From contig OY761615.1 in the NCBI GenBank assembly GCA_963664845.1, forward strand, positions 4,402,001 to 4,466,000: a DNA stretch of 64,000 bases. Reading direction: 5' to 3'. Below, piece by piece: positions 8,864 to 17,706 of this stretch. The translations under genes were made by a program, and so were the position numbers. Below the pieces are notes generated by a model that saw only the letters and a list, made by a program, of their open reading frames with translations, had not been told where the DNA came from and did not search any database. This DNA is from CAIYTF01 sp963664845. GTDB lineage: Bacteria; Bacteroidota; Ignavibacteria; Ignavibacteriales; Ignavibacteriaceae. Each line of letters opens with the position of its first letter. Position 1 is the stretch's first letter.

Positions 8864-10438
8864 ATGAGAAAATCAGTTGTTATTCTCCTCTCCATAATGG
8901 GGCTGTTTGTTCTGATCTCTGTCCTCTTTCTTGGAAAACCGGCACAGAGTACTGAAACCCTGACAGCACTTAAGACCAAATATGCAAAGAAACATGTTCC
9001 TTCCGTAGACCACACTAAATTTGAAATACTCAAGAAAAAATTCTCTTCACCGCAAGAGGTGACGGCGGCCTGTTTATCGTGTCACACCGAACGGGATAAG
9101 GAAGTGATGCGCTCATCTCATTGGAATTGGGAACGGGAGGAGTTTATCAAGGGTCGCGGTATTGTATACATAGGGAAGAAGAATGCGATCAATAACTTTT
9201 GCATCGGTGTTGAAGGCAACGAGCAGAGCTGCGCAAAATGCCACATAGGATTTGGCGTCACTGGTTCAATGTCCACTTATACCGATAACAAGAACATCGA
9301 TTGCATGGTGTGTCATGATAATACCGGTACCTATAAAAAGGGTGCAGAAAAAGCAGGTTATCCGGATCCATCTCTTGATTTGAACAAGATAGCCCAACAC
9401 CCCGGGCGTCCGCAGCGCACCAATTGCGGCACCTGCCATTTCTTCGGCGGCGGCGGCAATAACGTCAAGCATGGCGATCTGGAACAGACGTTATTCGATC
9501 CATCAAAAGAACTTGATGTGCACATGGCTTCCGCATCTTCGGATATGCAATGCGTTGAATGCCACATTACGACCAACCATAAAATGCTTGGCAAAATGTA
9601 TTCACTGTCCTCAATGAACAGAAACCGTTCAACCTGTGAACAGTGCCATACAACATCTCCGCATAAAGATGAGGTACTGAATCATCACATCGCAAAAGTC
9701 GCCTGCCAAACCTGCCACATTCCAACTTATGCAAAAGGGAATGCAACCAAGATGGAGTGGGACTGGTCAACTGCCGGGAGACTGAAGAATGGCGAAGCGT
9801 ATGAAGAGGATGATGCCGATGGCAATCACACCTATATGTCAATAAAGGGATCATTCAAGTGGGCAAAGAATGTGAAGCCGGATTATGTGTGGTTCAATGG
9901 CACGGCCGATCACTATATACTGGGCGATAAAATCACGGACACCACCAAGACAGTTGAGATCAACACGCTGCACGGATCATACAATGATATGGACTCGAAG
10001 ATAACACCGGTCAAGATACATCATGCCCGCCAGATATTTGATCCGGTTACCGGGATGCTGATACAGCCAAAGCTTTTTGCAACAATGAAAGGCGAGGGGG
10101 CATTCTGGAAGGACTTTGACTGGAACCTGGCTTCAGCAAAAGGCATGCAGGAAGTTGGATTGCCCTTCAGCGGAAAATATTCGTTTATTAATACGGAAAT
10201 GTACTGGCCGGTAAACCACATGGTGGCGTCGAAAGAAAAGAGCCTTGCCTGCGGAGAGTGCCATACACGTGAAAATGGACGACTTGCAAAGCTTCAGGAT
10301 TTCTATCTGCCGGGACGAAATTATAATGCAACGCTCGAATGGTTGGGGAAAGCTCTTATTCTGCTGACTTTACTTGGGGTTATTGCTCATGGCGGGTTCA
10401 GGATCATTTCTCACCGGAAATTGAAAGGAACGAAATAA
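8864..10438 (+). CDS. Octaheme c-type cytochrome, tetrathionate reductase (OTR) family
   Basis: A 524-residue exported multiheme cytochrome with exactly eight CxxCH sites: CLSCH (from residue 70), CAKCH, CMVCH, CGTCH, CVECH, CEQCH, CQTCH and CGECH. The order and the 'SSHWNWERE' and 'GFGVTGS' context match the octaheme tetrathionate reductase family characterised from Shewanella, which reduces tetrathionate and also nitrite or hydroxylamine in vitro. An N-terminal membrane segment (about 4-24) and a second near the C-terminus (about 495-515) would anchor it on the periplasmic face. The next gene is a cytochrome b one base away, a likely quinol-oxidising partner. The physiological substrate is not shown by sequence. 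Confidence 0.92.
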   Translation: MRKSVVILLSIMGLFVLISVLFLGKPAQSTETLTALKTKYAKKHVPSVDHTKFEILKKKFSSPQEVTAACLSCHTERDKEVMRSSHWNWEREEFIKGRGIVYIGKKNAINNFCIGVEGNEQSCAKCHIGFGVTGSMSTYTDNKNIDCMVCHDNTGTYKKGAEKAGYPDPSLDLNKIAQHPGRPQRTNCGTCHFFGGGGNNVKHGDLEQTLFDPSKELDVHMASASSDMQCVECHITTNHKMLGKMYSLSSMNRNRSTCEQCHTTSPHKDEVLNHHIAKVACQTCHIPTYAKGNATKMEWDWSTAGRLKNGEAYEEDDADGNHTYMSIKGSFKWAKNVKPDYVWFNGTADHYILGDKITDTTKTVEINTLHGSYNDMDSKITPVKIHHARQIFDPVTGMLIQPKLFATMKGEGAFWKDFDWNLASAKGMQEVGLPFSGKYSFINTEMYWPVNHMVASKEKSLACGECHTRENGRLAKLQDFYLPGRNYNATLEWLGKALILLTLLGVIAHGGFRIISHRKLKGTK

Positions 10439-10439
10439 C

Positions 10440-11078
10440 ATGCAAAAAGTTTTGATCTATAAAGGGTTTGAAAGATTCTGGCACTGGATGCAGTCTGCGC
10501 TTATTATTTTTCTTGCGGTAACAGGTTTCGAAATTCATGGTACAATTTCTTTCTTTGGCTTTTCAAACGCTGTACACTATCACAACATCGCTGCCAAAGT
10601 ATTTATTGTACTCATAATATTTGCCATTTTCTGGCATTTCACCACCGGTGAGTGGCGGCAATATCTTCCCACATTGAAAAACCTTCGCGCACAGATTAAC
10701 TATTACCTCGTGGGCATTTTTGCCAAGGCACCGCATCCTACCAAAAAAACGGTTCTCAGCAAATTGAATCCTCTTCAGAAGCTGACCTATCTGGGTTTGA
10801 AGCTTTTGGTCATTCCCGTTATGGTGACCTCCGGATTGTTGTATATGTTTTTCCGCTATCCTCAAACAGAGTCTATCCCCGGTTTGAAGATTGAATCACT
10901 TGGTGTTATAGCATTTTTCCATACTGCAGGTGCGTTCCTGCTTGTTATGTTCATAATTGCCCACCTGTACCTGATAACCACCGGAACAACACCAACCTCC
11001 AATCTGAAGGCGATGGTCACCGGTTATGAAGAACTTGAAGATGCTGCGGGCGAGCATAAAACCGAAATTAAAAAGTAA
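10440..11078 (+). CDS. Cytochrome b561/Ni-hydrogenase-type membrane cytochrome b
   Basis: A 212-residue protein with four membrane segments (about 18-40, 50-70, 115-135, 160-180) and histidines placed for two b hemes: 'RFWHWMQSALI', 'HYHNIAAK', 'FWHFTTGEW', 'AFFHTAGAFLL' and 'IIAHLYL'. This family passes electrons between the quinone pool and periplasmic cytochromes or reductases. It starts one base after the octaheme cytochrome stop, so the two are translationally coupled and probably form a quinol-to-octaheme electron route. Confidence 0.9.
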   Translation: MQKVLIYKGFERFWHWMQSALIIFLAVTGFEIHGTISFFGFSNAVHYHNIAAKVFIVLIIFAIFWHFTTGEWRQYLPTLKNLRAQINYYLVGIFAKAPHPTKKTVLSKLNPLQKLTYLGLKLLVIPVMVTSGLLYMFFRYPQTESIPGLKIESLGVIAFFHTAGAFLLVMFIIAHLYLITTGTTPTSNLKAMVTGYEELEDAAGEHKTEIKK

Positions 11079-11104
11079 AAAAAGAAATTACCGGAAAACA
11101 ATTT

Positions 11105-11620
11105 ATGAAACAGACAACCTATATGAATCCCTACCTTGCCGGTTTTTTGCTTGGCATGGTACTTCTTATGACAATTTATATAACAGGACGCGGCCTGGGA
11201 GCCAGCGGCGCGGTGAAGAGCGTTGTTGTTGCAACCGTAAACACGGTAAGTTCCACGCATACGGCAAATGCACCTTTTTACAAGGACTACGTGAAAGAAC
11301 ATCCCGAAACACCGTTGAAATCATGGCTGGTGTTTGAAGTGCTGGGTGTTATTATTGGCGCATTCATCTCGGGGCTGATATCGGACCGGCTCAACTTCAC
11401 CCTTGAGAAAGGACCCAAGACAACTTCCCTGGTTAGGATTGTATTTGCGTTGATGGGCGGTGCCCTGTTCGGTCTTGGAGCACAGTTCGGCAGAGGCTGC
11501 ACCAGCGGGGCGGCTCTCAGCGGGATGGCAGTGCTTTCAACCGGAGGCTTCATCACCATGATGGCGATATTCGGTACCGCTTATGCGGTAGCATACTTTT
11601 TCAGAAAACTGTGGTTGTGA
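11105..11620 (+). CDS. YeeE/YedE family sulfur-compound transporter, single half
   Basis: A 171-residue membrane protein with four to five membrane segments and the family motif 'FGRGCTSGAALSG' (about 125-140), whose cysteine lines the transport path in YeeE (thiosulfate uptake). It is half-size; the family is often made as two proteins or a duplication. The second half-type protein follows 170 bases later. The pair fits import or handling of thiosulfate-like sulfur released by the octaheme cytochrome. Confidence 0.88.
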   Translation: MKQTTYMNPYLAGFLLGMVLLMTIYITGRGLGASGAVKSVVVATVNTVSSTHTANAPFYKDYVKEHPETPLKSWLVFEVLGVIIGAFISGLISDRLNFTLEKGPKTTSLVRIVFALMGGALFGLGAQFGRGCTSGAALSGMAVLSTGGFITMMAIFGTAYAVAYFFRKLWL

Positions 11621-11788
11621 AATTGCAGACTGTTGTGATTTATATTGATCTCATTCAGATCACCTGTTTATGGAAAATAGTCAAATAAAAATTTGAAGAC
11701 CTCATCAGAGGCAACATAGAAACGAACCCTTTGCCGGGTATTTAAAACGAAAATTTTATAAAGAATTAATCAATTAGAGAGATTACAG

Positions 11789-12979
11789 ATGGGACCATTA
11801 GTTCCTGATATTATTGGAAATGAATTGAATTATGTTGTGGCTTTGCTTATCGGCATGGCATTCGGGTTTGTTTTGGAACAGGCCGGATTTTCCTCTTCCA
11901 AAAAACTCGTGGGCGTTTTTTACGGATATGACTTTGTGGTTCTCCGGGTGTTCTTCACCGCGGCTGTTACAGCGGCACTTGGTGTGATTATTTTTTCGCA
12001 CTATGGGCTGCTTGACATCGATATGGTATATATAAATCCAACATTCCTCTGGTCTGCAATTGTCGGGGGTGTTATAATGGGTGTGGGATTCATCTTTGGC
12101 GGCTATTGTCCGGGTACTGGGGTTTGTGCGGCGGCAGTGGGTAAAATCGATGCAATGTTCTTTATGCTAGGCGCTTATCTTGGCGTGCTGCTTTTTGCAG
12201 AAGCCTATCCGCTTGTTGAGGGATTGTATAAAGGATGGGATTTCGGGAGTCCAACCGTGTTTGATTCTTTATCCATGTCGAAGGGTGCATTTGCAGTTCT
12301 GTTGACCATGGTTGCCGTTGGTGCATTTTGGGCTACAACTTTAATTGAAAAAAAAGTGAACAAGGGCGTTGTAACCGATAAGACCCCAATAAAATATTAT
12401 GCTGCATTGTCGGTGATGGTGGTGCTCGTTTCGTTAACAACCCTCTTTATGCCCGACAGGAAAACTTCGCTGCTTGGGAAAGTGAATGATACATCGTTTA
12501 TGCAATCGCAACAGGTCGAGGTGATGACAGCTGATGAACTGGCTTTCCGTATAATGGACGAGGATCCGAAACTACAGATTGTTGATGTGCGGGATGAAAA
12601 GCAATTCAATGCTCTTGCTTTGCCGGGAGCAGTAAACATCCCATTAAAAAATCTGTTCAGCAAAGAGTATAGCGATCTGCTGGGTGATAAAAACAGGAAA
12701 AAAGTATTTTATGCAGATGATGAAGACCTGGCAAAGAAAGCTGCGGTGGTTTCTGCCATGATTGGCGGAGAAAATGGTTGTGTGCTTGCCGGAGGGCTAA
12801 ATGGTTTTCGCTCTTCGATTTTGGCATTTTCAAAACCCGAAGGGCAGCTTTCGCGGCAGGAAATCGACACATACCGTTTTCGTGAAAAAGCAAGTGTTGT
12901 TATACCTGAATTGATAAAAAAGGCCAGGAACACGGTTAAAGCGCCGAAAGTCATCAAGAAAATTGCGGGTGGGTGCTAG
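11789..12979 (+). CDS. YeeE/YedE transporter fused to a cysteine-less rhodanese domain
   Basis: A 396-residue fusion. Residues 1-215 are a YeeE/YedE membrane domain with 'FGGYCPGTGVCAAA' (about 109-122); residues about 240-350 are a rhodanese domain ('LQIVDVRDEKQFNALALPGAVNIP', 'VLAGGLNGFRSS'). The rhodanese active loop, normally C-x5-R after the 'vvyC' strand, here reads 'KVFYADDEDLAKKAA', so the catalytic cysteine is absent and sulfur transfer by the usual persulfide is not expected. It may be a binding or regulatory module. The tail is basic ('KKARNTVKAPKVIKKIAGGC') and ends in Cys. Fusion of these two domains supports a sulfur-trafficking role for the cluster. Confidence 0.88.
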   Translation: MGPLVPDIIGNELNYVVALLIGMAFGFVLEQAGFSSSKKLVGVFYGYDFVVLRVFFTAAVTAALGVIIFSHYGLLDIDMVYINPTFLWSAIVGGVIMGVGFIFGGYCPGTGVCAAAVGKIDAMFFMLGAYLGVLLFAEAYPLVEGLYKGWDFGSPTVFDSLSMSKGAFAVLLTMVAVGAFWATTLIEKKVNKGVVTDKTPIKYYAALSVMVVLVSLTTLFMPDRKTSLLGKVNDTSFMQSQQVEVMTADELAFRIMDEDPKLQIVDVRDEKQFNALALPGAVNIPLKNLFSKEYSDLLGDKNRKKVFYADDEDLAKKAAVVSAMIGGENGCVLAGGLNGFRSSILAFSKPEGQLSRQEIDTYRFREKASVVIPELIKKARNTVKAPKVIKKIAGGC

Positions 12980-13020
12980 GCAGGAAGCAAAGAATTTATT
13001 TACCATGGAACTCGTGAATA

Positions 13021-13066
13021 ACCGCAAAGAGTGAGACATTTGTTTTCCTCTTTGCGGTTTCTTTAT
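13021..13066 (+). terminator. Terminator of the octaheme/YeeE cluster
   Basis: ACCGCAAAGAG (13021-13031) pairs perfectly with CTCTTTGCGGT (13048-13058), followed by TTCTTTAT. It lies 42 bases after the rhodanese-fusion stop and closes the module that begins at 8035. Confidence 0.75.
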
Positions 13067-13268
13067 AACTATATGTGCATTTAAATAGTAAATGCGAATG
13101 TCAGCAGTGGAAACAAAAAAATCAGCCAAGAGGTCTGAACGTTGTAGTAATAATCATGTCTGCCGATGCCTCTTGATATTTCCATTCTAAAAATATATGT
13201 TTGCAACAGATGCTTTACCTATTCCGGACAATCCGGTGTTCATGAATTCTTAATAACAAGGAGGCATT

Positions 13269-13643
13269 ATGCCACTCACAGGATTATTAGGGCCACATTC
13301 ATTGACCAACGAAGAGATTGACGCGCACGTCAAGAAGAACGTACCGGGTGCATTTGCGGTCGGTATCGAGCGGGATGAAAGATTCTACATCCTTAAAGTA
13401 AGTCGTTCTGACGCCGATCTGAATGGCCGTCTTCATGACCATGTGAAGATATATGATGTATTTAAATTCATTGAGCTGGCCACTCCCGAAGAAGCATTCA
13501 ATAAAGAATGCCAGCTCTATCATGATTTTGAACCCCGTGATAACGATTATCATCCCAAACCACCTGAAGGAACGGAAATCAAGTGCCCCATTTGTGAAGG
13601 TGAGGAAACTGAACCCAAAAGGGGCTTTAAAAAATTTCTCTAA
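13269..13643 (+). CDS. Small GIY-YIG-like protein with C-terminal zinc knuckle
   Basis: A 124-residue soluble protein. 'GAFAVGIERDERFYILKVSRSDADLNGRLHDHV'-like sequence (about 27-59; shown here as separate motifs GAFAVG, KVSRSDADLNGRLHDH) resembles the GIY-YIG nuclease core, including the 'GRSD..L..RL..H' element, and 'FNKECQLYHDF' supplies a candidate metal-binding Glu. The C-terminus has 'KCPICEGEE', a possible half zinc ribbon. The canonical GIY and YIG tyrosines are degenerate, so nuclease activity is uncertain. The ATG follows a strong AAGGAGG. It is alone, with a terminator before and a palindromic element after. The family assignment is my inference from pattern, not a search. Confidence 0.6.
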   Translation: MPLTGLLGPHSLTNEEIDAHVKKNVPGAFAVGIERDERFYILKVSRSDADLNGRLHDHVKIYDVFKFIELATPEEAFNKECQLYHDFEPRDNDYHPKPPEGTEIKCPICEGEETEPKRGFKKFL

Positions 13644-13682
13644 CGGGAAATATTATTCAAGTCGACTGTCTTGCAATCTAAG

Positions 13683-13806
13683 TGGTCGAAAACCGTTAAA
13701 ACGGTTTAAGTTTCGTTTTTGTGTCTTTTCGTTATCAACTGGCTTAAGCCGGTTGATAACGCGAAGCAGCATTGCTTCCCAACCGTTTTAATGGCTTATC
13801 GTCTCT
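13683..13806. repeat. Palindrome-rich intergenic element with near-terminal inverted repeats
   Basis: AAACCGTTAAAACGGTTT (13690-13707) is a perfect palindrome. GTTATCAAC-T-GGCTTAAGCC-G-GTTGATAAC (13731-13760) is palindromic apart from a G-T pair. GAAGCA-GCAT-TGCTTC (13763-13778) is a third hairpin. AACCGTTTTAATGGC (from 13781) is an imperfect inverted copy of the first segment, so the element is bounded by related inverted ends. It looks like a non-coding mobile or REP-like element; it may also terminate the two convergent genes. Confidence 0.6.
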
Positions 13807-13846
13807 GGAATGCAAGATAATACTTGACAAATTAATCTGGCTCAAG

Positions 13847-15430
13847 CTAAACGTTTACCGCTTGGCTGCCGTCAAATATAACCTGCTCCACTTTAATGGT
13901 GTGGAGTTCATCAGCAGGAATTTTAAAAGGGTTTTTGTCCAGAATTAGAAAATCAGCCAGTTTGCCGGGTGCAAGTGACCCTTTCTCCTTCTCAGAAAAT
14001 TCCGCATACGCAGCGTCAATGGTATATGCGAGAAGTGCTTCCTCAACAGTTATCTTCTCCTGTGGGGTGATTACAGTCCCTGCATTGTTGTTCACTTTTC
14101 TTATTACGGCTGTCTCTATCCCGGCAAAGGGATTACAGGTCACAATGGGGAAGTCGCTGCCAAAACAGACTTTGACGCCGGCATCAAGAAGCGACCGAAA
14201 CGTGTAGGCCTCATTCAATCTTTTTCCTCCCAGACGTTTTTCCATCCAGGGACCATCGTGGAACAAGTGATGCGGCTGCACGCTCGCAAGCAGGCCAATT
14301 TTTCCCAGACGGGTAATGTCGGATTTGCGGATATGTTGGACATGCTCTATCCTGTGTCTGCATTGATTCAGATCATCTTTCAGGACTTCTTCAAAAAGAT
14401 CGATCAGTTCGGCATTCACCCGGTCACCAATTGCATGAATCGAGAGTTGCATTCCTGCAGCGTTTGCAGCCTTTGCCAGTTTTAATAATTCTCCGGAGGT
14501 GAGGATATCCATGGGTATTCCGTGATTACCGGGGCTGTCTGTATAGTCATCAAAGAAATATGCGGTGGACGAGCCAAGGGAACCGTCGGCAAAAACCTTA
14601 AAGGAGCCGCATTTGATTTTATCTGTTGTTGCCGGCAAAGCATTACTGCCGGATATATAGCTTTCCAGAGTGTCAATAGGCAGACGGGCAAAAACACGAC
14701 AACCCAGTTTTCCCTCCTCCTCGAGCTTTTTCATCACCGGAATCTGTTCGGGGAGGGAAATATCGTGCACAGAGGTTATGCCGTATCTTCTCAGTTCTTT
14801 TTGTGTCTCGAGTATTGATGCTGTAAGCGAAGCACTGTCCACCGGTGGAATATGATTTGCAACAAGCAGAATTGCATCATCACGCAAGATGCCGGTTGGT
14901 AGCCCATTTTCGTCTTTTTCGATTGATCCGTTTTGCGGATCAGGGGTGGCTGACGTTATTCCTGCCATCTGAAGCGCACAACTGTTGGCAAGTGCGGTGT
15001 GGTAGTCCATTCTGTGGAGCAACAGGGGAGTATCCGGAAGCAGCTCATCAATCCATTGCTTTGCAGGTAACTCCTTATGTTGCCAGTTTTGCTCGTTCCA
15101 TCGGCCACCTAATACCCATGGGTTGTTGTTTGTGGCGGCATAGGTTCTAATCCGTTGGATAAAATCATCTTTGGAGGCAGCTTCGGAAAGATCAAGTTGC
15201 AAGAGCATACTCCCTCCCCATACGAGATGTACGTGCGAGTCAATAATTCCGGGCATGACAAATTTGCCATGAAGATCAATAATAGATGTTTCCTTATCGA
15301 CGAGATTCCCGGCATCTGCATCCGATCCGCGGAATAGGATTTTGTTGCCTTGGGTTATAACAGCCTCTGCCCAGGGAGCATGGCGGTCAGCAGTGAATAT
15401 TCTGGCGTTGGTATAGGCTGATTTTTGCAT
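13847..15430 (-). CDS. Amidohydrolase family 3 protein (YtcJ-like)
   Basis: A 527-residue metal-dependent hydrolase of the amidohydrolase superfamily (YtcJ/NfdA-like). Metal-site motifs: 'GIIDSHVHLVWGG' (HxH), 'LSIHAIGD', 'RIEHVQHI' and 'FGSDFPI'. No signal peptide, so cytoplasmic. Family members hydrolyse exocyclic amide or imide bonds, for example N-substituted formamide deformylases; the substrate cannot be read from sequence. Complete length for the family. It converges on the GIY-YIG-like gene and stands alone. Confidence 0.92.
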   Translation of the reverse strand: MQKSAYTNARIFTADRHAPWAEAVITQGNKILFRGSDADAGNLVDKETSIIDLHGKFVMPGIIDSHVHLVWGGSMLLQLDLSEAASKDDFIQRIRTYAATNNNPWVLGGRWNEQNWQHKELPAKQWIDELLPDTPLLLHRMDYHTALANSCALQMAGITSATPDPQNGSIEKDENGLPTGILRDDAILLVANHIPPVDSASLTASILETQKELRRYGITSVHDISLPEQIPVMKKLEEEGKLGCRVFARLPIDTLESYISGSNALPATTDKIKCGSFKVFADGSLGSSTAYFFDDYTDSPGNHGIPMDILTSGELLKLAKAANAAGMQLSIHAIGDRVNAELIDLFEEVLKDDLNQCRHRIEHVQHIRKSDITRLGKIGLLASVQPHHLFHDGPWMEKRLGGKRLNEAYTFRSLLDAGVKVCFGSDFPIVTCNPFAGIETAVIRKVNNNAGTVITPQEKITVEEALLAYTIDAAYAEFSEKEKGSLAPGKLADFLILDKNPFKIPADELHTIKVEQVIFDGSQAVNV

Positions 15431-15681
15431 ACGTATTAAATAGATTATTAACGATTCACATTTTGCAATTTATAATGACGTTATTGCAATATTACTAATT
15501 CTTTGAGAGATTTCTCTACTTTGTTCAGATGCGGTATATTTACATGCTGATATCATAAAATTTGTGATTAGGCCGGATTGAAAATGTGAAATAAAAATCA
15601 GCCCATTTAACCATTTATACAATATTAGTGGTTCTGAAACGTCTAATAGAATATAATGTAAAATTAAAAGTTTGAGAGAAA

Positions 15682-16827
15682 ATGCCAATATTTATTTTTG
15701 TCTTCCTGGGAATTTACAGCCTGGCGAATTATTACGTTTTAAACCGGAGTCTTCAGGCACTTCATTTTCTGCCCACGTATGCTAAAGTGGCAGTATGGGG
15801 AGTTTTTATCCTGGGGACTTTCTCGTATATCCTATCAAAGTCACTCCTGTCGAAAATGAACAACGTTCTTTATGACATTGTCCTTTGGTTCGGTTCCGTC
15901 TGGTTCGCGGTGATCCTGTATTCTTTTCTGCTTTGCATAGTCATCGATCTGTTGCGCCTTGCGCGTCTTGGGCTGATGGCTCTTAACAAAAACACCTATA
16001 TTCCTGCTCCTGCAGGATGGATGGTCTTTCTGTTTGCGGCAATTCTGATTATTGGGTACGTAGGGTATGGCTGTTACAATTTCAGAAATATTAAAGTAAA
16101 AGAACTGGCTTTCGATTTGAAGAATCCCGCCAAGGAGGGAAAGGATATCCGCATTTTATTCTTTTCCGATGCACATCTGACCCCTATCAATAACGGCACG
16201 CTCATGAACAAAGTGTTGGCTATCATCGGGGACTATAAACCCGACTTGATATTGCTTGGCGGCGACATAGTTGATGACAGAGCTGAACAACTTGACCGGG
16301 CAAAAATTGGCGAACGGATGAAGCAGATGAAAGCTCCGCTTGGGGTTTATACATGCCCTGGTAATCATGAATACATTTCCGGCTATAAAGATGCCGCAGC
16401 ATACATTGAGGCTCATGGTGTCACCATCCTGCGAGATAGCGCTGTCAATATTGGCGGGTTCTTCACGGTAATTGGCCGGGACGATAACAGCGGATTACAT
16501 GTATGGGGCCAACGACGGTTGAGTATTCAGGAATTGGTGAACAGGACCGATAAAACGCTTCCGGTGATAGTGTTGGATCATCAGCCGTTCCACCTTGAAC
16601 AGGCGGAACAGGCCGGAGTCGATATTCAGCTTTCAGGGCACACCCATAACGGGCAAATGTTTCCAGCTAACCTGCTTACTGAGAAAATATACGAAAAGAG
16701 CTGGGGTCTGTTGAAAAAAGGCAAAACCAATTTCTATGTGTCAAGCGGCATTGGCGGGTGGGGACCTCCTGTAAGAACTGCAAGCGATGCTGAAGCGATT
16801 ATCATTAACATTCATTTCACAAAATAG
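15682..16827 (+). CDS. Membrane-anchored metallophosphoesterase (YkuE/YaeI type)
   Basis: A 381-residue protein with about four membrane segments in residues 1-135 and a calcineurin-like phosphoesterase domain after. Metal and catalytic motifs are complete: 'FFSDAHL' (Asp163, His165), 'LLGGDIVDD' (Asp195), 'PGNHEYI' (Asn228, His229) and 'LSGHTHNGQ' (His320, His322). Family members act on lipid or nucleotide phosphoesters, e.g. UDP-diacylglucosamine hydrolases, but this multi-TM subtype is uncharacterised. It is followed 15 bases later by an EamA transporter, a probable two-gene operon. Confidence 0.9.
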   Translation: MPIFIFVFLGIYSLANYYVLNRSLQALHFLPTYAKVAVWGVFILGTFSYILSKSLLSKMNNVLYDIVLWFGSVWFAVILYSFLLCIVIDLLRLARLGLMALNKNTYIPAPAGWMVFLFAAILIIGYVGYGCYNFRNIKVKELAFDLKNPAKEGKDIRILFFSDAHLTPINNGTLMNKVLAIIGDYKPDLILLGGDIVDDRAEQLDRAKIGERMKQMKAPLGVYTCPGNHEYISGYKDAAAYIEAHGVTILRDSAVNIGGFFTVIGRDDNSGLHVWGQRRLSIQELVNRTDKTLPVIVLDHQPFHLEQAEQAGVDIQLSGHTHNGQMFPANLLTEKIYEKSWGLLKKGKTNFYVSSGIGGWGPPVRTASDAEAIIINIHFTK

Positions 16828-16842
16828 AACGCAAGTTGCTGA

Positions 16843-17706
16843 ATGCCATTTAAGCTGATGTCCGAACACCGGAAGGGAACTGCGATGATCCTGTTTGCCG
16901 CGCTCCTTTGGAGCAGCGGTGGACTTTTCATTAAACTCATACAGTTAAACGCGTTCCAAATTGCCGGAATAAGGAGCATCTTTGCGGCAGCCACCTTCAT
17001 TGTAATATTTCGCAAAGAGGTATTTTATTATTCCTGGTTCACCCTGCTCAACGGGGTTTTTTATGCCGGGATACTCATTTTGTTTGTAATGGCTACAAAG
17101 GAGACAACGGCGGCAAACGCGATCTTTCTGCAGTACACGGCGCCTATATATGTTTTGCTGCTTGAGCCTCTGCTTCTGAAAACCAAACTCCGTTTGATGA
17201 ATGTTTTGACCATCTTTTTTTGCTTTCTTGGCATGACTCTGTTCTTCGTGGGTAAACTTTCTCCGGGTAACTTTCATGGCAACCTTATTGCCATTGCCTC
17301 CGGCGTTGCATTTGCGGGGTTTCTTCTAGGGATGAAGAAGAATGAACCGAAATTTCAGGTTGCATCAATTTTCTGGGGCAACCTCCTTATCGTTCTCATT
17401 TGCTCATTCTCCCTGTTCGATCATATGAGGCTGACTGCAGGTGATCTTTCGATGACCGCATTTCTGGGCGTTTTCCAAATAGGAATTGCCTATGCCGCAT
17501 GTACATACGGATTGAAACGGGTGGAGGCCATAGAAGCGTCGTTGATTTCAATGCTGGAACCGGTGCTGAATCCGGTTTGGGTTTTTATAGGTTATGGGGA
17601 GTCGCCGTCATTTTTTGCCATTATTGGCGGGATAATTATCATGGCGGCAATTGGGGTGCGAACAGTAATTGTTGAACGGGCCAAAGCTTCAATACAGAGA
17701 ATCTAA
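16843..17706 (+). CDS. EamA/DMT-family transporter
   Basis: A 287-residue membrane protein with ten predicted segments in two EamA repeats (about 13-135 and 150-280). The start 'GTAMILFAALLWSSGGLFIK' and the 'LEPVLNPVWVFIGYGESPS' motif near the C-terminus are typical of drug/metabolite exporters of the RhaT/EamA group. Substrate unknown. It lies 15 bases after the phosphoesterase and its last 18 bases overlap the 3' end of the convergent CorC gene. Confidence 0.92.
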   Translation: MPFKLMSEHRKGTAMILFAALLWSSGGLFIKLIQLNAFQIAGIRSIFAAATFIVIFRKEVFYYSWFTLLNGVFYAGILILFVMATKETTAANAIFLQYTAPIYVLLLEPLLLKTKLRLMNVLTIFFCFLGMTLFFVGKLSPGNFHGNLIAIASGVAFAGFLLGMKKNEPKFQVASIFWGNLLIVLICSFSLFDHMRLTAGDLSMTAFLGVFQIGIAYAACTYGLKRVEAIEASLISMLEPVLNPVWVFIGYGESPSFFAIIGGIIIMAAIGVRTVIVERAKASIQRI

